Part shown: piece by piece, positions 52,956 through 64,000 of the stretch | Layout of the letters: every line of letters begins with the position of its first letter | Numbering within the stretch: the stretch's first letter is position 1 | DNA from: Pictodentalium vernedei | Taxonomy: Eukaryota > Mollusca > Scaphopoda > Dentaliida > Dentaliidae | Direction: 5' to 3' | DNA: 64,000 nt | Assembly: GCA_031216915.1 (NCBI GenBank) | Contig: CM062296.1 | Span: 800,253,022 to 800,317,021 of the forward strand | Made by a program: the position numbers and the translations under genes | The notes under the pieces: model-generated | Seen by the model: only the letters and a program-made list of their open reading frames with translations | Told to the model about the DNA's origin: nothing | The model's database searches: none

Positions 52956-55900
52956 GGGGTCGTCCAACGTAACTTTGGTCAATTTGTTGACATTTTTCCC
53001 AATTCCCCAGAAACAGATAAGAGATGTAAGGAAAGGCAAATTATATATCAAAATAATGAGTAAAGAGCATAGAAAAGGTAATAGATTTTTTTCCGGAAAA
53101 AAGTTAATTTTATGATTTTGAAGAACATTAATTTACCAATGGCATAAGTAACGAACCTGTAAAACCACAAAATGATCGGTAATTCCAAAGCCTTGTCCTC
53201 AATGTGATGATAACGTACTACAGACACGGAGAAAGCATTTTTATGACACACACTCTGGTGTGTTTTGATGTTGGAATGTAATACCACCAACACAAATTCT
53301 AGATGTGGCCATGTTTCAATGATGTTTTTCAGATCATGTGATTACAATGTGGTTCTTGCAGAAATACTCATTTTGGGCGATCGTAAGAATGAAAGGATTT
53401 GTTCAATACAATGTATGAGCGGATTTGCAAACAGGTGATAGCAAATACTTGAGCTGTTAATGCCATAACTGCAAAATATGGTTTGAAATTCCCTCCAGTG
53501 ACATACAGAGTCTACAGGCTGTCTGAACGTTTTTGTTGACAAAAAATCTGAATTATTGCGGACTAAAAAGACAACATGAACCACTTTTAAAAAAAATAAC
53601 CGAGTGTATAAAATCGGGACGATACACATAAAATAAGGTAATATTCATAAAAAGTAAACTGAATGCTTCATAAATCACTTTTTTCTCGAAGTATATTTCA
53701 AGTGACCTGGAACTATATTGAGCGTGCGTGTTGTTTTCCCCCGACGTTGTGAAGTTATTTACTTCATAGTAACCATGGCTCTTCGTCACGGACTGTGTTG
53801 ATGTCGGCAAAGGACCGATTGAAGATGGGTTGAAAATGATGTATTCGCGCTTTTAAATAAGGTGCGTTTGGACGATGCTGAGAATTTAGTTTTTTCTTGC
53901 AACCAACCATACCAACACAAGCGTCGATCAGTGTCTTTTGTCATCGTTTTACACTGACAAATGTGACAAATCTCCTTTACCGGAAACTATCTCCCAATTT
54001 GCATATCATAATAAACATAACAGCTGTCAGCGCGACCGTGAAACCCAAACAAATTGATGAATCCACGGTCAGAATTAGCCGCAATTGGCATTTAAACAAA
54101 TGAAATACACGAAATATTCACAATTTCTTCATTATCCATACCGAGCTACTTTCTAACCCGACACATCAGACCACATGCGTTCAGTTTCGTTTGTCAGCAT
54201 CGTTCTGACTGTAGATGTTTGTGGTAATAGTACGAGAAGGCGAAAGAAGCCAAATATTTTCCCATCATCTATAAATTAATTAAAATTGATAATTCTGTTT
54301 ATTTTACTGAAATTATGAATTGATAAGGTGGGAGTGTTGCGATTATTATGCCCCGGACCTGGAAGTTGGAAAGTCGAAGGCACATCTTGCGCCGTGGAGA
54401 CCTCTGTCCGCTAACCCATACCAACATTCTCCCTTGTATCTCAACCACTGCTACTCCAATTTGAAGGATGTTTGGTGTTGTGATCGAGCATCATGGGGAA
54501 ACGATGCCTGTGTAGCTGCTGTAGCATGTGTTTCCTCCACACATTTTTTCCAGAGTTATGGTCCTTTTTCACTCTTTCGAGTTAGAAAATGTTGTGTATA
54601 TTTAGTTGCTTTGTTACAATTTGTTGGAAAGTGCCTGCTGACACCCTCAAATTAATTGCAACAAAACATATTTTGTGAATATTTTGTTCCTATTACTTAA
54701 CAAGCTGATGAATATTCTGTAAAACCACCAATCTGATGTTTGACACTTTTATCGGAGCTATTATGGAGGCTTCTGGAACTCAACATGTTGATTATGGCAG
54801 GGTTTTTCTATTCACCCATTAATCGATAAATTAAGTGTTACATTTGGAAGTAAGAAGCATGAAAGATCCAGAACTTAAAGCCTAAATGAATATTTTGCAA
54901 TGTAATATGATGTTTGCAGATACACTTATTTGGAGGGTTACCTGTCTGATAGTGTTTGGAACATGTGTGTCGCCAGGATCTTCAAAAAGAAAAAAAGAGT
55001 TAAACTTTGATGACAAATGCACATGCCATGAGTGCCGAAGGAAGAGAGTGCCCCCCCCCCCCCCCAACCGGGAAATGGAGCTCACTTGTCACCTTTTGGG
55101 AATTACTTTGCATACTGCGTTCTTGAAAAAATATGTGAACACCTATGAATGTAAGACCCACTGGATGTGCCCTCCTGATCTCAACATGCTAATAAGCCAC
55201 TTTTGGAAAAGTACCGGTGCATGCAATAATGGTTATGTAGGGTTGATTTGATGTGATTTGAATAATAATGTACTTTTTTGTACATTTCATGCTTTATTGC
55301 AGTGACAGGCTACAGTTACCCTTATTATTTCTCCAATAGATATCATGAGTGTATTGGTGTCCAAAAGTAAACGAAGCTATGTTACTTATTGATAAACCAG
55401 ACAAATTTAACAATTTAATCACTATCAAATTGATGCATGAGATAAAAAGGGATTACAGTGCACGGGGTTTCTAAGTATATTTATTCTACTACAATGTATG
55501 TCTTTGCAGTGCAATCTACATAGGAGAATACCATAGTTTCTTTCCATATCACCACGGTGACACATACATCTTTATATTGGGAGACACTCTTTTGTCCTTC
55601 CATACTTCTTTTAGTGGACTCCTTCAAGTTGACCTTTGTTGAACTCAAATCAAAACATAAACAAAAGAAAACGTCTGCCTTCAATCAGTGAGCACTCCAC
55701 TTACAACATTTGGTCTCAATCTTTATTACTTTCAGGAATTGGAAAAATATTTTTTCAGGTATGTACTTCAATGTTTATAGAATACAGCTGTTATTTTATT
55801 TTGAGGTATTTTATTGTAAAAGTTTTGTTCTCTTACTTATGCCATAGCAGACTTTTAGGCAGTGCTATCTACACATGGCAGAAGTTCCATGGCAAATTCC

Positions 55901-56031
55901 AGTTTCCACATGTTCTATGTTTCATTTCAAGTATTTTGGTATATAATTTATGGGGGTTATTCATTTTGGGTCTTTTTCAGACTTGGAAGAAAATTACATA
56001 AAACTTGACCAAAGTTAGGTTGGACGTCCCC
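52956..56031. mobile_element. 3.1-kb terminal-inverted-repeat transposon, TTAA/Kolobok-like
   Basis: GGGGTCGTCCAACGTAACTT at the left and AAGTTAGGTTGGACGTCCCC at the right are about 28-bp inverted repeats with two mismatches. The left flank is TTAA and the right flank TTTA. TTAA plus AGGGG-type ends fit the Kolobok/T2 superfamily (TTAAAGGRR); a 3-bp TTA duplication is the alternative reading. Plus-strand frames inside (54320-54655, 54886-55251 and 55636-56001) are Cys-rich or hydrophobic and match no transposase I recognise. The element could be decayed, or could encode an unfamiliar spliced protein. Confidence 0.65.
54320..55251 (+). other. Two unrecognised plus-strand frames inside the 3.1-kb element
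   Basis: The frame at 54320-54655 (111 residues) is Cys/Trp-rich, with the segment NHCYSNLKDVWCC. The frame at 54886-55251 (121 residues) has a CTCHEC motif in KCTCHECRRKR, a Pro run from a C tract, and a second Cys/His set (ECKTHWMC, GACNNG). This could be a zinc-binding domain. The frames lie 230 bp apart and might be exons of one protein. I do not recognise a family. Confidence 0.3.
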
Positions 56032-57525
56032 TTTATTGAACTTTCCCCGCGCATCTAATAATATCAAGGGAGATAACGACGTCAGGGCATTTGTGAGGAT
56101 TTTTATCTTGATCTGTTAGTCCGTGCGAGCGTTGGATGTACTGAAGGTTTACAGCACTTTGAATAAACTAAAAGGTTTCACTCATTTCACGGTTTCTTCA
56201 CATGCACAGGTGGTGATCCTTCTTTTGATATATTGGTAATTTAATCGACATATTTACGGCTTCTTCGGTGACAGCGCTTTGTCACTGAATTTGTGCAAAA
56301 TGCCACTGCACGACTGGCATTGATATGCCAATTTTAGATTTGAATAGTTTTGCGACAAACGTTCTTATCTTGATCAGTGGCTTTCATTTCTGCCACGAGT
56401 GACGGACACTCTGCGGTCTCTCGAGTTACCTTTCATTCTGCCTTTATACATTTATCTCGAATGTTTAATTTTTAAGATATTACCTCTGACAACAGGTAAC
56501 AATATCAACGATGAGTCTCTGCTCTATCTTATAGGAACTTTGTCACCTTCAAGTTTACAAGCAAGAGGAACACTGGAGGCGTGGAGTTTGCTCATTTCAT
56601 TGGCTGATATTTGTTTAATCCGATGAGCAAAATCCCTAAAAGTTGCTCTCTGGCTGCTATGAGTACTCAGATCAACAAAAAACGAAAAATCAGCAGCATC
56701 ATGGCAGTTCAAGGAGCGGCCAAAGTATACGTCCGCAGGGTGATGCTTCATGGAATTATGATTTTCCTTATAGTAAAGCCGTGCATTTTAAAACCTTTTC
56801 TCCAAATCCGAATTCTGCATATAGGTAGAAAGTTTGACTCCTAGTTTTCTGCTTCATAACGCCCAGTGGGGACACTCAATTTATTCCTGGCGTTGTATGC
56901 ATTTTGGTGGACTGCAATCCATTTGGGTCACATGCTTTTCACAGAACATTTTAAGCGATTTTTTAAAATTTTGTCTATTTGTCCTACCAAATAATTCTTG
57001 CTTGCATCTGTTCGTTACTGTATATCTTTTTCAAACGTTTTACGACAGGACACTTCACTTATAATGCATGACCCAAAACCACAAATATCGACAAATGTCA
57101 AGAGCAGACCCCACTAATCCCGCCCCTCTTAATTCACTCACTCCACAAGCCGTGACTTGTAAGGTTTTGGGTGAAGCCAGTGCTACAAGTCTTTCTTCAA
57201 CGAGGAAAGATTTGCACATTGGCTCCATTGAAAACTTTAAGAGGGTCCCTATGGGAGGCAGCAGTTTGGAAATACGTAAGAGCCTAAAGAATCAGGTACG
57301 ATTCCCCTATATCCATTCACTAGGGGCTATCAAATCCAAGGGGTTCAATGAACAAGATTATAATGAATGTTGATATATTTCTATTAAATTCCTATACATA
57401 CAAGACTCTAACTAAAGTTTAACTCGTGGGTATACTGTTTTACCTGGACTTTAAAAAATAAGTCAATACCCTCTGGTCACTAAAGGACTTTTAATCCTAT
57501 TAATCCAATAGAGGTTTGTTATGGT
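56032..57525. other. No gene accepted
   Basis: Several frames of 75-101 residues on both strands (for example 57068-57373 plus and 56524-56751 minus) overlap each other and match nothing I know. ATCAAGGGAGATAACG near 56065 is a motif I associate with molluscan genomes (recollection, unverified). Confidence 0.35.
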
Positions 57526-57796
57526 CTATTTTCCTTCATAGCGGCAACTTCGTGGCCTAGCTTTTCTCGAATACAACGAAGGAATCTTTAGCCTTCGCTG
57601 AAGTTTGTCTCTCTCAGCACAGAAGAGAGCCATTTTACGTCCCCAACCGATAGGACGGTACGCTGTGACAGCACCAACCCCACAACTGATGCTGACAGAG
57701 AGTGTTCGGACACCTCGAGAACTTTTCCCGACCAGGGATCGAACTCGAGACCTGTGGCATGAAACACCAGCGCACTTGTCCACTCGACCACCACTC
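57526..57796 (-). mobile_element. SINE family 2, tRNA-Ser/Leu-like head
   Basis: On the minus strand it starts AGAGTGGTGGTCGAGTGGAC (A box region), with B box CTCGAGTTCGATCCCTGG. It continues with GTTGGTGCTGTCACAGCG and GACGTAAAATGGCTCTC, and ends GCCGCTATGAAGGAAAATAG. Target duplication TTTGTTATGGT at 57515-57525 and 57797-57807. Body unrelated to family 1. Confidence 0.85.
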
Positions 57797-59043
57797 TTTG
57801 TTATGGTGAGCGGGGCTTGCCTACCAAGGTGTACAAGCACCGCTCCTCATTATGGTTATCGCGTTTCTTCTCCACAATAATGTCACTTGACACGTACAAT
57901 CTTCCTCAATGCGCGAATAAATCTGCTATAACGCTTTCCTTACCCCCATGTGAACTGAAGTAAGCTGTAATCAGTTATGGTTTCGCGTACTCTACGGTGT
58001 TCCGCCACCCAAAACACCGCGCCCAGTCCTGTTCCGACAATGCGCACTCATAATGAGTCCCGCTACTAAAACACCGCGCCTATTTCCACACTCACAACAA
58101 AATCAATACAGCATCCATCTATATCTGGTCCTCACCAGAAATTAAATGTCATCATGAATTAGCAAAGCGTACGATCCAGACTATGTCATGTTTACAACAC
58201 AAATTCCCCCAATATCCCTATATCTGCCTTCGGGAGGGGGGGGGGGGGGAGTATCACGGCCAGTCAATACGAGGGAGGATTTAAAGGGCTATGCCTGAAT
58301 TTTATCCAAGAAAATTTCTATGAATCCTCCCAAACCTGACTAATAATCTTACATCGGTCAAGATTGAATATACTCCAGAAGGAATAACTAGAAAATTAAA
58401 TCAACTGCTCTTCTAAGGTCCCACCTCACTCAAACGAAACAGCGATTATATACATGAAGTGCACTATATTGACTCGCACTCCACGCGTTAACCGAGACGA
58501 GAGTGGAGATCATGAAATTACCGAACGATAAACACGTATTAGTTCAGTACATGCAGTTACGGTAGCCGAGTACGAGTACATTAACTCTTTCCCGGCCACA
58601 CCAAAACAAGACCCAAATCCATTAACGCTTACTACGCCAAGACCGAGACTTAATTTACCAACCCTTGTCCAGCTGGTATGTTCCAATACCCCCACCCTAA
58701 ATGGCAACGTCCCCGTTGAGAACGCAAGTAGGGTCCGTAAAGTTTATGTATATACATGATTCGCTTAAAAACAATAAAAAAAAAAAAATAAAAAATAAAA
58801 AAAACAACCCTGATAAAAAAATGATAAATAACCATAGCCAAACATAAAAAAAAAACAATTTTAACACTGGAAGGATACTCCAAATGCACATGAATATACA
58901 AATCACCAACTTCCGAGCACATAAGCGGACTCAGAAACCCAATAAGTGATATTTCCCAGGCTGTATAACGCCTCCTAACCAGACCACGAATATCCTTGAA
59001 CTGCTTGCCGCCAAGTATAGACTTGCGCCAAGAGATGTTACCG
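57797..59043. other. No gene accepted; possibly end of a retroelement
   Basis: Contains a G-run at 58236-58249 and A-rich stretches near 58768-58805. Minus-strand frames here are low-complexity. It may hold the downstream part of the element whose SGNH frame lies at 59044-59748, but no LTR pair can be shown within the window. Confidence 0.3.
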
Positions 59044-59748
59044 CTAGAGTAACGGTGGCACAACCTGGTTAATAAAACCTACATAAATTTTCACTATTAA
59101 CAGAATACTCCGCCTATGGCGTTCTGAATTTTGTTTTAAAAAAAAAACATTTCCACGAACATTCAGATGCACACCATCTGCCACCATATGGTTGGCCATA
59201 GCTTGAGTGTGTCTCACAAAGGTAAATTCCAGACCAGACATAGCTTTTAAGGTCTGATTTAAAAATATCCTTCTAAACTCAAAAATGTCCGACGATACAT
59301 GTCGGGTATTTTTACGCGGAAATATACAACACACTAATATGTGTTTGACCCCAGCAGCCTTATATTACTGTAACAACGTCTGAAAGTCATTTAAATATAA
59401 GTGTGCAGAAAGGTTTTTATTATCAATGTCATTCCCACCAATCTGTATTACCACAACGTCATCGGATTCCACGTTGACCGAGAACAAATTCCTCAAATTG
59501 CCTCCAGGAAAACTAACAAATTTCATATGGTCCCTCAGGTAAGAATTCCACAATAATTGTGGACGTTCATCCACGAAGTGGGCAACACGTCGGATAAAGC
59601 TGTATCCAATGACTAAAATTCTTGTCATAGTTAAAAAAGGAAAATACAAACAGCCGGAGTATCTGATGACAATAACACATATTTCATTCAAATATTTAAA
59701 TATGTCTGTAGCAGCATCACTTCCAGATTCATACAAAACACAAATCAT
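59044..59748 (-). pseudogene. SGNH/GDSL-hydrolase ORF of a retroelement (fossil)
   Basis: Minus-strand frames read as an SGNH hydrolase: a block I-like start (RILVIGYSFIRR), the glycine block (SFPGGNLRNL), the block III-type IQIGGNDI, and the catalytic DxxH block (DGVHLN). Esterase domains of this type are known as passengers of retroelements (CR1 ORF1, DIRS/Ngaro). Here it lies on the same strand as, and 1.4 kb beyond, the integrase end of the Gypsy fossil, so it may be its extra 3' ORF or a separate relic. It looks broken. Confidence 0.6.
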
Positions 59749-60398
59749 TCATAGATATGGGATAATTCCTTCTTCCTGTCCAGTTCGACTGATTCAGGCC
59801 ATTTCCCGTGGACAACTCACACACATCCCCATACACCTGTGCAGGCCCGTACTTTAAACAGTCGTATTTTAACTTACCCCACAAACTCACACACCACCCC
59901 AGGGACACAACACGCGATACCAAAGACGACACCACACGCGACACCACCCACGAGACCCCACGCGATACCTCCACCCTAAAACCAACCCATGAAAACACGA
60001 TGCCCAAAATCGAACTAGACAGGATGATCCGAGACCATCCCAACTCTTGAGTAATAAATACAAATAAACCCAAAACTGAAATTTTGTATTATTTTGATGA
60101 GATGTCTCTACCCGGGAACGGATACCAATCACTCACACCGGAGCACGCACAACAAAACGCGATCCCTGATAAAATTTCACAATGAGACGTCGCGTTTATT
60201 CTTATATACACATTACATCATCACGCGCCCCACCAGGAGATCAGGAAATTACTAACCTCCTAAAAAATATCATTCATCAACACTCGCCATTGCCACAATA
60301 CAGCTTATCTACACTTGGTCACAACAACCAGCAAAGACATTTATATGCAACTCTATATATATACACATATATATGCACTTCATCAAATATTTTATATA

Positions 60399-60572
60399 AC
60401 TTCGTCAATTTGCCGTCATGTTCGGAAGTTTACTTCCTTCTAAGCGGCTTTCATTTTTGACTAATTCTTATTCCGTTACGTACTTATTTCGTAACGGAAT
60501 AAGAATTAGTCAAAAATGAAAGCCGCTTAGAAGGAAGTAAACTTCCGAGCATGACGGCAAATTAACGAAGTT
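60399..60572. repeat. Near-perfect 174-bp palindrome
   Basis: AACTTCGTCAATTTGCCGTC at the left and GACGGCAAATTAACGAAGTT at the right. Arms of about 80 bp differ at only two or three positions, and the centre is near TACGTACTTATTTCGTA. It borders the TA microsatellite. Confidence 0.85.
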
Positions 60573-61150
<578 letters not shown>

Positions 61151-63250
61151 TCATAGATTTCTGTGGGCGCTCGAAACACTTTTTTCATCGATTAAAATGT
61201 ACAATTTGCAAACGTCACCCTTGTTCCCGGACCACCACATAATTGGCTTCCGGAGTCTCTCTTTCACAATATAGGGGCCATACCAGAAATTAGCAAATTT
61301 TGAAGTTTGGCCTTTATTCACCCTAGGTATATAAAGCCAAACTTCATCCCCAACTTCAAATGGCTTGCCATAAACTCGTCTGTCATAAATCTTTTTGCGG
61401 TGTTTAATTGCCGATTCACACTTTTGGGAAACTAACTGAAAAAATCCGGACAAGCGACACTCCAAATCACAAACATACTGGACAGGGCTTGTCTTCTTAC
61501 CCGGAACATTACCCACAACCACTTCCGTGGGAAGAGTAATTTCCCCACCAAACATACCACTAAAGGGAGAAAACCCAATAATTTCATGCGTGGGACTGCG
61601 ATAGACCACCATAACAAAAGGGAGATAATATTTCTACTCATTGTGATTTTCCTCCACAAAACAGACTAACATTGAGGGCAAAGTCCGATTAAATCTTCCG
61701 ACTTGTCCGTCGTACTGAGGTTTGCACGGTGAAGAACGGGTTTTCTTAATCTCAAAATATTTACACACCTCAGGAACCAATTCAGATTCAAAATTTGCCC
61801 CCTGATCTGAGTGAATAATCTAAGGCATTCCATACCTAACGATCCACTCACGTACTAAAATATCGGTTACCGTACTCGCTCTCCGGTTGGGAATAGCAAA
61901 AGCTTCGGGCCATTTAGAAAAATAGTCCGACACTACCAAAATATAAAGGTTCCCTCGAACCGATTCCGACAATGGCCCTAACATATCCATGTATATACGT
62001 TCCATTGGTTCAGCCACCCTGTCCGTAACCATATGAGCCCGAAAAGCCTTAGAAGGTGACTTACGACGCTGACAAATCTGACATGATCGCACCCATAATT
62101 CCACGTCTTTTTTCATTCCGACCCCCCAAAAAACGTTCCCTAATTTTCGAAAGAGTTTTATAGACTCCTAAATGAGCTCCTACCACCGGAGTCATGAAAT
62201 TCCTTACTCACCCGATCTTTCAGATTCCTTGGTACTATCCACAGAACTTTATTTTGTCTCCCAATCTCTCGCCATTCCCTAAATAGCATATTATCTTTAA
62301 AAACTATTTGTTCCCACTGACCAGCATACTTATGAAGCAAAAAGGGTTTTCCTTTTAAAAAATTAGGGCCAGGCTTTACTCCATCTCTCTGAAATTCTAC
62401 AAGTTGTTTTAAAATCGGGTCAGCTTGCTGACTTTCTTCGGTAAATTCAACCACCCAACAAACCTCTATGGTTCTACAGGTGTATTGACTGGAATCCTAC
62501 TCAGTGCATCAGCATTTTTATGCTGTTCACCGCGACGGGGAACAGAAAAATCAAACCCACTCAGATATTCCAGCCAACGTGTTACTTGTCCATTAGGCTC
62601 CTTAAAATTAAGCAACCATTGTAAAGAGCCATAATCCGACCGTACAGTAAAATGCTTTCCGACAAAAAAAATGACGAAAATGTTTTATACTTTTCAACAC
62701 CGCCAGCAACTCCTTGCGAGTTGAACTATTATTTCTTTCCTCTGGAGAATGGACTTTACTAAAATATGCAATAACTCTCTCTTTTCCATCTACGAGTTGG
62801 GACAAAACTGACCCGGAACAAAATTGACTTGCATCTGTATCCAGAATGAATTCTCGATTAAAATCGGGATATGCCAAAATAGGGGTGTGACATAATTTGT
62901 CTTTTAAAATCTCAAACGCGCCCTGTTGCACAGCCTCCAACTAAACTTTCTCATTTTTTCGCGTTAATCTCAACAGGGGATTAGCCAAATTTGAAAAATG
63001 CGATACAAATTTCCGATAACAGGAACACAACCCGTCAAAACTTCGTATCTCCGTCACACAAGTGGGTACAGGCCAATCCTTTATACGCGCTATTTTCTCG
63101 GGGTCTGCCCTAACACCATCCGAGGACACAATATGACCTAGATGGGACACTTGACGTCTACAAAGTGCACATTTGGACAGTTTCAACTTTAACACTGCTT
63201 TCCTAATGCGTTTAAAAACGTCTTCTAGCCGCTCCAAATGTTCCTGAAAC
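61151..63250 (-). mobile_element. Ty3/Gypsy LTR-retrotransposon fossil, pol portion
   Basis: Minus-strand pol order from right to left: reverse-transcriptase connection/thumb (about 62941-63237, with the HLGHIVSSDGV block), RNase H (about 62608-62940, TDAS motif), integrase zinc-binding and core (about 61820-62454, CQICQRRK then DMLGPL) and integrase C-terminal part (about 61151-61660). Domain order RT-RH-IN marks Ty3/Gypsy (Metaviridae). Gag and LTRs are not seen in the window. It is broken, with roughly half a dozen breaks, but translated sequence is well conserved, suggesting modest age. Confidence 0.92.
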
Positions 63251-63420
63251 CTGCTAGTGTGACAGGCTTAAAACACTGGGTTTACTTTATTTTAAACTTG
63301 GGTGTATAAATTCACATGTCTCATTTACTGTAGAAGAAAATATAGAATTTCAGTGTTTTTTTTTCATTTCAGCTAAAGAGAATTACAGGGGAGTAGTAGT
63401 GTTCGTATGTTTCAGGGATC
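63251..63420. other. Short AT-rich spacer
   Basis: Between the Gypsy fossil and the motif cluster; nothing recognised. Confidence 0.4.
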
Positions 63421-63439
63421 TTTTGGGGGACCCCGGTGG

Positions 63440-63660
63440 GGGACCCCGGAAGTGACGTCATGCCACGTGACCTAGTGCCGCCATGTTGTGTTGTCATGGT
63501 AACCCGCGTGAGCGGCCATGTTGCGACGTCATCTCCATAGTGATATGTGCTGTTAGTGCGCATGCGCAGCGCGTGTTGTTAGGGTGATACGTGTTTCCGT
63601 CGTCCATTTTGTATACTGGAGGCCGCCATCTTGGTTTCTATGGTAGCACGTGATTGCTAT
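63440..63660. promoter_or_regulatory. CpG-rich promoter-like cluster (ETS/CRE, USF, YY1, RFX, NRF1)
   Basis: Within 210 bp lie CCGGAAGTGACGTCA (composite ETS plus CRE, 63446-63460), CCACGTGA (E-box, 63463-63470) and GCCGCCATGTTG (YY1-like, 63477-63488). These are followed by GTTGTCATGGTAAC (RFX X-box, 63490-63503), GCGGCCATGTTG (63512-63523) and GACGTCAT (63525-63532). TGCGCATGCGCA (perfect NRF1 palindrome, 63557-63568), GCCGCCATCTTGG (canonical YY1, 63622-63634) and CACGTG (63647-63652) complete the set. This is the motif set of animal housekeeping promoters. The gene it serves is not visible: plus-strand transcription would leave the window at 64000, while minus-strand transcription would enter the Gypsy fossil. 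Confidence 0.7.
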
Positions 63661-64000
63661 GTTACCCAATTTTTCTGCAATAAGACGGGGTATGTTCGGA
63701 AGGTATGTTCGATTGTAGAAGAGTAAATCTAATTACCACAAACAACCCGACAATCCTTCCAAATCACCAAAATCCACCCCAACTTTTACTATTTCAAATT
63801 CTTTCAGAATTTTCTGCTTCTATCAATATATGCAATAGTTTTTGTCTATCTAATCATGTTCTTTTGTTCTGGAGTACACTCCAGTAGCGTAGAAGAGCCT
63901 ATCATTTGGAAGAGTTTACCTTATTATTACTATATTTAGCAATTTCTGGTCTATTCTTGTTAGTTCTGACCCAATTCCAAGTACTCTTGTTGTTTCATTT
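63661..64000. other. AT-rich flank, possibly first intron of an off-window gene
   Basis: Sequence changes sharply to AT-rich DNA right of the motif cluster. GGTATGTTCGG near 63689 and GAAGGTATGTTCG near 63700 look like splice donors, but no coding sequence can be tied to them. Confidence 0.3.

Noticed and set aside
57526-57880. Frames of 68-104 residues on both strands
   Set aside because: They are translations of the family 2 SINE.
58650-59063. 137-residue minus-strand frame with a hydrophobic middle
   Set aside because: The hydrophobic part comes from A-rich low-complexity DNA; an envelope or membrane protein is not supported.

Overview
The window is AT-rich, intron- and repeat-dominated eukaryotic DNA from an invertebrate animal, most likely marine. 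Three things support this: an invertebrate-style c-type lysozyme split over very long introns, tRNA- and 5S-headed SINEs with a shared body, and a dense load of foldback DNA transposons. A mollusc or another lophotrochozoan is my best guess (inference, from repeat flavour only). No bacterial operon, CRISPR array or plasmid feature is present.

Host gene content is small. The one gene I recognise is a secreted c-type lysozyme on the minus strand: exon 1 at 41266-41389, exon 2 at 22909-23070 and exon 3 at 3713-3794. Splice phases fit exactly, and both catalytic acids and the conserved cysteines of these exons are present. The exon for the last C-terminal residues was not found and probably lies left of position 1. 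About 37.7 kb of the window is therefore one immune gene, and 99% of it is intron filled with transposons. At the right edge, 63446-63652 is a CpG-rich cluster of textbook promoter motifs (ETS/CRE, E-box, YY1, RFX, NRF1) that probably belongs to a neighbouring gene.

Layout from left to right. 1-3.7 kb: small tandem duplication and foldback repeats. 3.7-4.2 kb: lysozyme exon 3 and a mariner relic. 5-9.5 kb: a foldback element with tandem-repeat termini, a SINE, a LINE 3' end, a hAT MITE with a nested 130-bp palindrome, and TTAA foldback MITEs. 9.5-11.2 kb: a 342-bp satellite. 11.6-16.4 kb: an apparently intact two-gene PIF/Harbinger transposon. 16.9-22.7 kb: a 5S-headed and a tRNA-headed SINE plus foldbacks. 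22.9 kb: lysozyme exon 2. 23-34 kb: many foldback elements. 34.9-36.4 kb: decayed LINE. 36.7-37.95 kb: a second satellite. 41.3 kb: lysozyme exon 1 and its 5' flank. 42-52 kb: SINE and LINE copies, foldbacks, and a decayed Thr-rich (mucin-like) repeat tract. 52.96-56.03 kb: a 3.1-kb terminal-inverted-repeat element of the TTAA/Kolobok type. 57.5 kb: a second SINE family. 59-63.25 kb: a broken Ty3/Gypsy fossil on the minus strand, with an SGNH-hydrolase ORF beyond its integrase end. 63.4-63.7 kb: the promoter-like cluster.

The strongest repeat signal is a family of about 17 foldback MITEs with TTAACCCTTTACC termini. One of them sits inside a satellite array whose other units show the empty TTAA site, which fixes the target duplication as TTAA (piggyBac-type). 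Long near-perfect palindromes with unrelated arm sequences recur throughout; some repeat families share a body but carry different palindromes.
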